A stretch of 64,000 nucleotides of DNA from the NCBI GenBank assembly GCA_951799445.1, contig OX637287.1:43119724-43183723 (forward strand), read 5' to 3'. Under the pieces are notes generated by a model that did not search any database, had not been told where the DNA came from, and saw only the letters and a program-made list of their open reading frames with translations. Position 1 is the first letter of the stretch. The number at the start of each line of letters is the position of its first letter. The position numbers and the translations under genes were made by a program. Of this stretch, positions 56,378-64,000 are shown one piece after another. The DNA is from Pseudisothecium myosuroides. Taxonomy: Eukaryota > Streptophyta > Bryopsida > Hypnales > Lembophyllaceae.

Positions 56378-59300
56378 CTATTCAACTGAATTGCTAGAAA
56401 CATATTCATTCAAATTACCTGCATCAGCGTAGTCCAAGGTATAAACTCCAGTCTCAGAGTTATAGGACAAAGTGACATTCGTGATTATCGCCTCAAGGCT
56501 AATCTATTTAGAGTCCGTTAAATTGTACTTGAATTTATACTGACCCGTGGTTTTTGTATAATAGTGGAGTATCACTTCAACATTTGCAACCATGACCCCT
56601 TTCTTACCTGCACTTACCTCACGCTTTGTAAGATCCACGGGCTGCTTCAAGGCTCCCCACGAATTTCCCCCCGGCACGCCGACGCATCTTCTGAATTCTA
56701 CCAATCCACCAAGTACCCTCATCCCTCCCAGAAATTGTGGACATCGGCCTGCCAGACTTGGAAGCTAGAGACTTTCCCCTTTTCTTTGCTGCCTTCACCG
56801 TCGAGGCCTTAGAAACTATGGAGCGCTGTACAAAATAGACTCCAACATCCGAGCCAATCCCCACAAAGCACGTATTGGAACATTCAGCAGCATTGAGGTA
56901 ATCCTTACTATTGTTAAAGTACATTGATTTCTTCACGCGAGTCAGCCTATCCTTGGATAAGAATGGATTACCGTTTAGTTGTCCTCCCAACGTTGACTTG
57001 AAGATCCTATTTCCATCGAACTCCACGAAGGCTTCCACTTTCACTGGGACAGTTTGTGCCTGAACATGCTCCTCGTGGTGGCTTAACATCTCGGAGATGA
57101 CATCGCGCGTTTCGGACTCTTCGACTGTGATGGCAGGTACTCCATCATCAAGTAAATCTTCTTCCACCTCCTCCCCTGCAGCAGGTTCCACCTCACCCAA
57201 TTCCGCACGGCGCTAGAGCTCTTGCTCCTTGGCATTCAAATCTTCTCGTAAGACTTCCATATCGCCATCCTCGCCACGAACTGGTTTAGAACCTGCAGCA
57301 AAGGCAAAAGATTGTTTGTCCGCCATTTCTGCAACCCACGGTTTGTCAAACCAAACCTTGTTCTTTGCACTCGCAGCAGGATTTGGAGCCATATTTAGGC
57401 TATTAATCATTCTCTGCGCCTCCTTCAAACCTTCTTTCAAGGCTGTGACAACATCTTCATTAGACGAAACTGTGCTGTAGTCTCCAAGGTCAGCCTCCAC
57501 CTCGCCGTCTTGTAGTTTGTGGAGTTTTGCCCAAATGTTGTTCATCTTATTATGAGCCCTTGCAAATTTCAAACCATTCCCTCCATACTCAATCTGTGAC
57601 AACTGATTCACTGTATTTGCGGCACCCAACAATTCCTGGAAGTCATATGCCCTCTCCATGCCTACCATCCCTCCTATCTTGGAAAAAAAACCTTCACAGG
57701 CGTCACTACCAGTTAGGTGCAACGGCACAGGCAAGTGAGGATACATATCCCGAAAATGGGAAATAAATAAAACAACAAAATGGCAGGAAAATTGAACATC
57801 CAGAAAACACTACTGACTAACAAAGTGCAGCTTTGGATTCACAGCTTCAGTATTACCCAACACACCCGGATTCCCAAACTTCATCCAAAGCTTCCAAATT
57901 CGAAAGAAAAATGACACCCTACTTGCTTTCACAATCCTGGCACGGAGGTCGTGACGGGGGGATAGGAAAATGTCGATGTAGTCTGCGCAGATCTCAAGGT
58001 ACATCTCCGTCCCCAGAGTGCGCTCACGATGCAAATCAGTGGACAAGCGAAGGGAGCGCAAGCAAGTGCGAACTTTTTGAGAACATAATCTCTGAGCACT
58101 GGCCCAATTCTGCCTGTCTTTTCTATCGTAGTCTTCTTGCAGTAATCCGTGCTCATCAACAGTAAATCGATTGAAAACTTGACAGATCTGTTGGTAAAGT
58201 GCCATATCCGCACCTAATCTCAAAGTTTTAACATTGCTGTCAAGCGGGTTTAGCAGTTTCTTACCGTTGTGAATGTAGTCCTGGTCATGCAAGCCTGTAG
58301 GTTCTCCTTTGGCATTCACTACAGAGCTAAAAATCCAGCCTTCCCAATCCACGGTTAACCGTTGGCCGCCTAAGCCCGTGTAATCTATAAGCATCAACTG
58401 TCGCCTCCGGGAGTCCCCATCACTGGCATGTCCAATTAATGGACCCACTGCAGCATAGCAATGCTTGGTCCACAAGTCATCGATTCTTTTCCATTGATCT
58501 CTTACCCACCCTGAATCAAAACAGCCACAAGTACAACAAGCAACAAGGATTAATCGAGGTAGTTTAGGGTGCAAAGGGTTCACAACAATGACTCTTGCAA
58601 ATCCACCCACTTTGTCTTGCCTAAACAAGTCTACCATTTTGTTGTAACCTACCTCTCCAACTCCAACACCAGGCTTGTAATCCGTTATGCATCTGTGATT
58701 CTCTTTTGGCCCATAGAAACCTATAAGAGTATCAGTCCGGGCCTCCCACAAAACCCGCCCCCTAACCTTCGTTTCATCCTCCGCAAGAATGACAGGGATA
58801 GGGCTACAGATCCCATGCGCACCTTTTGCATCAATGTAGATGCTTGCAATTGACTGGAATATTTCAGCGTGCTCCTCGGAAATGAACGTGACTCCCTTTC
58901 TAGATTCCCTGCGAATGGTGTCATAACTAGGACCAGCAAAATTGAGAGCAAACAAATCACACAAACGTCGACCGCCATAGATCCTCATCGCTTGGGAAAA
59001 ACATTTTGTATTTTCACTGTAGCGATTCCCTGAATCCTTACGGTTGAGATTAGCAGCAACGTCCTTCATGAAGTCCCACAATGCGTGTTTCCCTCCAAAG
59101 GCTCCAATCCTATGCGCACTGATAATGTTGTTACAGAATTTTACCAAATTATTATCGGAAGACGCATTCATGGCACTTTCACGCAAGGTTGGCCTTCTAG
59201 CCTTCAACTGTGCAATTCGTGTTCTAGCATGCCAGTAGTGCAATTTCTCTAAACGCAGCTTCTTTGATAGATTTCTAGTATGTTTACTCACTTCGCATGC

Positions 59301-60872
59301 AGACAAGTAGCCTAAGCGTATGCCTCCAGCGGTGCTTCGGTGTCCCCTCTTAATGACTGCCTGCTCTTCTCTTTTAATTCTCATTCTAAAATCATTTTCA
59401 AGTGGTATTGAGGCACACGCAGGGCAAGTGAAATTTTGAAAAGGCTCCCCAAGCGTAGACAAGCGACTACATTTTGTATGCCGAAACAGTCCAGTGACCT
59501 GGACTGAAACACCTTCAACAGCAAGTGACGCACTAAGATGTGGTTCCGGATACCAGTCAACACCACGGTGGCGATCATTCAGCAAAGCATTCACAGCATA
59601 TGACAACCCACCATACTCCACAACAGGACCACGGAATCCATAACACATCAAGGACGCAATGAAGGTTTTATCCACGGATTGAGACAAACCTGGCAAACTG
59701 GCTGACGAAGTTGGCATGAACTAGGAGTGGAGGTCACCTTGATTAGAGTGGGAACTAGTTGTCGTGGACCTGCTTGGGCGCCCTGGCCAACCAGTCCTTG
59801 CTGCTTCTTTCGATGGTTGCTTCGAATCCTCCACCGCCTTCTGGTGTTTCAAACCCGACAAATGATTTCGCAAATTCACTTCTAGTGTCTTGCGTGGTGG
59901 GCAGAGGACCATCATGTCACTGCAATACGGGCAGCGCACTTTGAACCAGGAGCACCTGGTATTCTGCGCCTCCAAATTTCCAAGCACTTTGAACTTATTA
60001 TGCCCTTCCGGAAGAGTAGCGTTCACCCGGTCGATGATGCTAACCCCCTCGGAAATGAGTTCTCTGTGATCCTCGGGAGTCAAGGTAATCGCTCCTCCGT
60101 ATTTGGCCTGCGACTGCGGGTGGTCATCAAAGTTGATATTCTTTGCAGCACAATAATTTCTAACATGCAATGTGCTCACAATGTGCGACCTCCGGAAGTT
60201 GTTGAACAAATTGTCGATTTGAGCTTTAGTATGGTCCCTGCTTCCACCTCCGCAGTCCTTCTTGCATTCGGCGCACCACAATTTCACCACTCCGCGGCCA
60301 TTCAAATCGAATGTTTTCAACCACCACAGGTGATCATCCATGGAAATCTGTTTCAATTCGGCCCTCAAATTCTTCGCCCGTTCAAAATAACGATCCATGA
60401 TATCATTGGGCAGAAGCTCAGATCTCATGGGATTGTTGTCCACCTCAGCTGACTTCGCAGTGCCGCTCACCCTCGATTATCCAACCGGCAGAGCTACTGC
60501 ATCGTCACCGTCACCGTCAACCTGCACGACTTGAACTCCTTCTTCCGCAGCAGGGCCGACCTCCCCGTCATCAACAGAGAACGATCCATCGCCAATTTGA
60601 CGACGTTTGTTTGGATCAATCTCCACTTCTCCCAAACGAATGACGTGAACTGATGTAGAGAAACCGTTGAGGCGCTCCAATTTCTTCCTCACACGGCGTT
60701 TGTCTTCTTCATCCCAAAAATCAAACGGCCATTCTAGAATGTCATTGCTTTCCAATGTAAATCGCAGAGCCTCCAGCGTAGAAGCACCTCCCACGTCGAC
60801 CTTACCAAAATACTCCGGGTCTACACCATCCGCTTCCAAAGTCCACAACGTGACCCTGTCGGGGGTAGCCAT
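56378..60872 (-). pseudogene. Large transposase-like gene, one frame broken by stops and a G-run shift
   Basis: From ATG 60872 the same frame runs 1418 codons to 56619. It is interrupted only by TAA 60479-60477 and TAGs at 59723-59721, 57812-57810 and 57215-57213. Near 56676 a run of six G (minus strand) shifts the frame; with five G it continues through KQPVDLTKREVSAGKKG and LHYYTKTTGQYKF. It then passes TAG 56506-56504 into EAIITNVTLSYN, to a stop at 56378 or a donor near 56430. Visible parts are CxxC/H zinc-finger-like clusters (CAECKKDC; CPYCSDMMVLCP...H), a core with acidic residues (AEDETKVRG; GHASDGDSRRRQL), and HLTGSDACEGFFSKIGG. This looks like a cut-and-paste transposase of a lineage I cannot name with confidence (KDZ- or P-like possible). 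Conservation-like sequence across the stops argues for recent decay. Confidence 0.6.
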
Positions 60873-62787
60873 ACCCTAAACCCTAAATGTGAAGAAACTG
60901 GCCACCTGAAATCTACAGAACTTCTTTGTTGCCCTCAAGCGCAAAAACCTCTGTTGCTTCTTTCCAAAACGTGAATCCGTAGCCAGACCAGCCGAAGCAC
61001 TTACAGAAATCTGTGTCGCAAACCACTCTAAGCATTCAAAAGACACGCAACAAAAATGAGAACTCCAACGGCAACAGAGCCTGCAACCCTAAACACTTTG
61101 AAAACGTCTTTCCCTCCGCGTGCAGGTGCGATCATCCATGTTGGTGCTGTCATCCACCAAATCCACGGCAATGTGTATGTTTCTCTGTTCATCCTGCAGG
61201 CGCATTGGTATAGTACTGTAAAATAATTGATCACATACAGCTTAGATACAGGAGACATTGGATCCACCTTTGGATACTCTTCAGTCTTCACTAACGTATA
61301 GTACTTATAATACTTCTAGTAGAAGTTTTGATTTTTAAAAAAAAAATTTTGCCAAGGTATTGTAGAAATAAATAGTTGATAAAATTCACTATTATCCCCT
61401 ACCCTTCGTTACTTATACAGACCCCAATCCTATTACAATGATGCTATTTTATTTCCAAGGCATGTCGAAAATTTAGGACCAAGGCAATTATAATAACCCT
61501 TCGTTAGATTGCACGTGTACCACAAAAAAATTGGGAGTGTACCCCCCGAGACTCTATAAGGTTCGATAACTAATTTGATCGGATATTTCATATTTTTGTA
61601 CATTATAAGACCAAACAGATGGAGTCATAAGTAGAAACCCTCAGAGGTATTCTACAAAACCTAGTCGCATAAAATTCAGCCAGTTGTGACAAAAATTAAC
61701 CTAGAGTCTAACACATACCCTGCAAATAGTAACGCAAATTTTAACATAAACCCTGCCAATTGTTATGCAAATAGCCGCATTCTAGAATACCTCTGAGGGT
61801 GGATTCTCTACTATTGTGTAAGAATCAGGACCCAAAGTTCTTTTTCCATAGCAGAAAGGTCACCTTTGGTATCCTACAATGCATCTTCCTTCTCTTGCAG
61901 CTAATAATTACACCACGAGCAAAGCTGTTAGTGCTATACATCCAAGATTCAATAAAAACTTTTGAACCATAATAAAATAAATTAATCCAATAGAGATCAC
62001 ATGTTAAATTCATTTAAAATTGCATCTATTTGAAATGGAACTTATGTGTAGTTATGTAAGAACGTTATTTCAAAGAGGACTACAAAATGAAGAGCAAGAC
62101 AAGAAATACAGAAGAAACCAGTGAGCATTGAAATAGGCAGTAAATGACCTTGCCAAAGCACCGACCTTATGTTGTAAAGTACGAATGTATTGATTTACGT
62201 CACTTACATTCCTCAGCAGCTGTGACCTTCCTTCATTTTTATGCATAGCACCTACCTGCCTCACAACAAAATAACACCTGATATTGAGATGTTAAGAATG
62301 ACAAAAATTCAACACAACAACGTACCTGCTGAGCATGGGTGTATATTGTGACGTCCTCTTCTTGGTCTGTTGCCAATCGTTCTCTAGTTTCAGAAAACAA
62401 GTTTAGCGAAGTTGCGACGCGGACTGTAATTACCATGGTGAAAACCGCGAAAACAGAGTGAAAGAACACGAGCCCCGAACCTCTGCCAACCTCTGCGCGT
62501 CTTGTCGCTTCCTGTTTTACCAGCCGTAGGGTGGCCTGCAAATTGAGGTCGTTTTGCCAGTCGTGGAGCGTTTTTGGCTTGCTCCTCCTTAACCCTTGAA
62601 CAGCCTGGAGGCTCGCTCTGGCCGTATGTGGGAGTTTTTCGTGTATTCCGATGGTTTCTGATCCGATTTAGGGTTTCCATTGCTCGTAAAGGTTGTTGCC
62701 GTGCTAAATGTGCGAACGATGGTGCGACCTGTTCCTCAAAATACAACCCTAAACACTGGGCAGACACGATAATACGCTCCTTGAGCT
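60873..62787. other. Region upstream of the transposase-like gene
   Basis: 60873-61300 is moderately GC-rich and may be the 5' end of the 56-61 kb element. 61320-62250 is AT-rich, with a short imperfect inverted pair ('cctcagaggtattcta' at about 61639 and 'tagaatacctctgaggg' at about 61783) bounding a possible about 160-bp MITE. No supported gene. Confidence 0.4.
61639..61800. mobile_element. Small MITE-like inverted-repeat element
   Basis: The pair accctcagaggtattctaca at about 61636-61655 and tctagaatacctctgagggt at about 61780-61800 are inverted over about 16 bp and enclose about 130 bp of AT-rich DNA. No target duplication was clearly identified. Confidence 0.4.
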
Positions 62788-64000
62788 ATGAATACCGGAA
62801 GAATATGTATGGAATGCCGCCCTTCGCTTCAACGGGTCCTACGCTGCGGACGTGGCTATGGTGGGTGCCAGACTGCCAGTAGGGGGCGGGAGAGTGCGAA
62901 TTTTGGCGCTAGAACCTGTCTTAGGATTTTGTGGCGTCGTGGGGGTCACGGTTTGGGAAATTTCAAATGCGGCCTTCTCAGGAGGGGACTGCACGGTTTC
63001 AGTTCGATCATGAAGCGGAGAATTTGTACCAATTTCGTAGCAATGGCACGGATTAGAGCTTCCGGAAACATGATTGTGGGTAGTGGTGTGCGCATTACCG
63101 GTAGGAAGACGGTGCTTGCGCTCATTTCTCCAAGTGCGGGCTGGTTTGTTGCGCCCATCAAGCATAGAAGTGGGAGACTGCTACGTACGTTGCTCATCTC
63201 CACGATGGTTGTGCCTGCAGCGCCCGTCCATTTAGAAGGAGAGGCCGAGGTTTTACGCACTTGGGCCAATTTGCGTGGCGCAAGTAGTCAACAAGATGAT
63301 CGCATTGTGGCGCTACTGAATTCCGATTGGATGCACAGCATAGCCCTGCCCCCTCGCACTCACAGGAAGCCTGGGACTCTAGAATACTTGTGGCTCCGCT
63401 ATTTGTTTCGAAGCCTCGTGCAGCATACTTTGCGGTGGACAACAAGGCGTGACAAAAGCGATCCAGACGGCTTTGGCGTGGACATGAACCTCTTCATCAG
63501 GGAGAAGCTCTTCCCCGAACCCAAGACTGTCGGCCATGGCGCGGTTGAGGTCAGCGGCACGTATACGCGCGGCGCAACAATAAGCGGAAGCGCAGACCTT
63601 CTCCACGACTGTGCTGCTCGGGGGCGATCACCACGACGTTCCAACGCCATCTCCGACCGACGTTCAGACCTCGTCACAGCGAAGCACATCGCCACCACGT
63701 CCACAAATCAAACAGGCGAATCAAGTGGGTCTGAACACGCCCCGCAATCTAGTGGCTGCAACTGTGGCGGATCCCCCCTTCGGCAGCTAAGAGGGGCTTC
63801 TTACGGCACCCAGAAGCCCGCAGAGCCCTTCCTACACTTGGGAGCGCACCAGCCCAGTGAATGGAAGGGCATCAGGACTATTTGTGCTGCACATGGGGCC
63901 TATGCCTCAGTCATCTCCGATGTCATGCGACCCTCGGAATGTACTTGTGAACCGGCAGCAACTCCGAGAGGCTCTGCAAATGAATCCGACCCGAGGCCGA
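62788..64000 (+). CDS. Unassigned long open reading frame, incomplete at the window edge
   Basis: From ATG 62788 (preceded by in-frame TGA at 62782-62784) the frame is open for 404 codons to the end of the window. Internal candidate starts are ATG 62815, 63010 and 63043. The translation is rich in Arg, Ser, Gly and Thr and shows no domain I recognise. GC content here is high, which lengthens chance frames, and the opposite strand also has several overlapping open frames of 75-108 residues. Coding status is therefore uncertain. If real, the gene extends beyond the window on the plus strand. Confidence 0.3.
   Translation, partial: MNTGRICMECRPSLQRVLRCGRGYGGCQTASRGRESANFGARTCLRILWRRGGHGLGNFKCGLLRRGLHGFSSIMKRRICTNFVAMARIRASGNMIVGSGVRITGRKTVLALISPSAGWFVAPIKHRSGRLLRTLLISTMVVPAAPVHLEGEAEVLRTWANLRGASSQQDDRIVALLNSDWMHSIALPPRTHRKPGTLEYLWLRYLFRSLVQHTLRWTTRRDKSDPDGFGVDMNLFIREKLFPEPKTVGHGAVEVSGTYTRGATISGSADLLHDCAARGRSPRRSNAISDRRSDLVTAKHIATTSTNQTGESSGSEHAPQSSGCNCGGSPLRQLRGASYGTQKPAEPFLHLGAHQPSEWKGIRTICAAHGAYASVISDVMRPSECTCEPAATPRGSANESDPRP

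Noticed and set aside
57746..57812. A short intron removing the TAG at 57812-57810
   Set aside because: A GT (gttagt) is present, but no AG acceptor follows before the conserved block. The frame and the hydrophobic sequence continue straight through the gap.
57229..60452. Plus-strand open frames opposite the 56-61 kb gene
   Set aside because: They are antisense to a longer minus-strand frame with zinc-finger and conserved-looking motifs, and show no domains of their own.
60880..60895. 'ccctaaaccctaaa' as a telomeric repeat
   Set aside because: Only two units and not in an array. The CCCCTAAA ends of family A elements are likewise terminal repeats, not telomere sequence.
1..64000. CRISPR arrays, bacterial operons or rRNA genes
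   Set aside because: No regularly spaced repeats, no prokaryotic gene layout and no rRNA-like segment were seen; spliced genes and plant transposons dominate. tRNA genes were not systematically screened.

Overview
The window looks like nuclear DNA of a land plant: two spliced host genes of plant families sit in a long, AT-rich, transposon-filled background. Plant-type evidence includes a MOSC-less molybdenum cofactor sulfurase-like protein, a CTF2/MO-type FAD monooxygenase, a LINE with a zf-RVT domain and a NAM-associated C-terminal domain. I could not fix the species. A large unassigned transposase-like gene and the general style suggest a seedless plant, but this is a guess.

Layout. 1-13.8 kb: AT-rich repeats, mainly TTAA-flanked non-autonomous elements (family A), TA-flanked MITEs (family B) and a 5'-truncated LINE with a 14-bp target duplication. 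13.8-18.4 kb: promoter/5'UTR and a three-exon PLP-fold, MOCOS-like gene (+). 18.4-25.2 kb: more MITEs, a short LINE copy and tandem repeats. 25.2-33.2 kb: a pogo/Tigger-type transposase gene (+), whose 3' flank is split by a 4.37-kb non-coding TG...CA insertion with a GCTAG target duplication. 33.8-36.6 kb: a tandem repeat that preserves both filled and empty sites of one family A element, then a long fold-back hairpin. 37.2-42.25 kb: a seven-exon FAD monooxygenase gene (+) with one GC-AG intron and a family A element in its last intron. 42.6-44.7 kb: a decayed Tc1/mariner transposase (-) and a LINE tail. 46.9-48.4 kb: a MITE, tandem repeats and a duplicate of the upstream region of the monooxygenase gene. 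50.2-50.8 kb: a NAM-associated-domain pseudogene. 53.3-60.9 kb: a higher-GC block on the minus strand with a 4.5-kb transposase-like reading frame, a degenerate tandem repeat and exon-like segments. 62.8-64 kb: an unassigned long plus-strand reading frame that runs off the edge.

The most notable signals are two. First, two unrelated transposon genes keep one reading frame over kilobases but are interrupted almost only by TAG codons (6 of 6 in the pogo gene, 4 of 5 in the 56-61 kb gene). Second, a piggyBac-style TTAA element family has an internal empty-site control. The two host genes probably act independently: one belongs to a PLP-fold family (here apparently without the catalytic lysine) and the other is a flavin monooxygenase.
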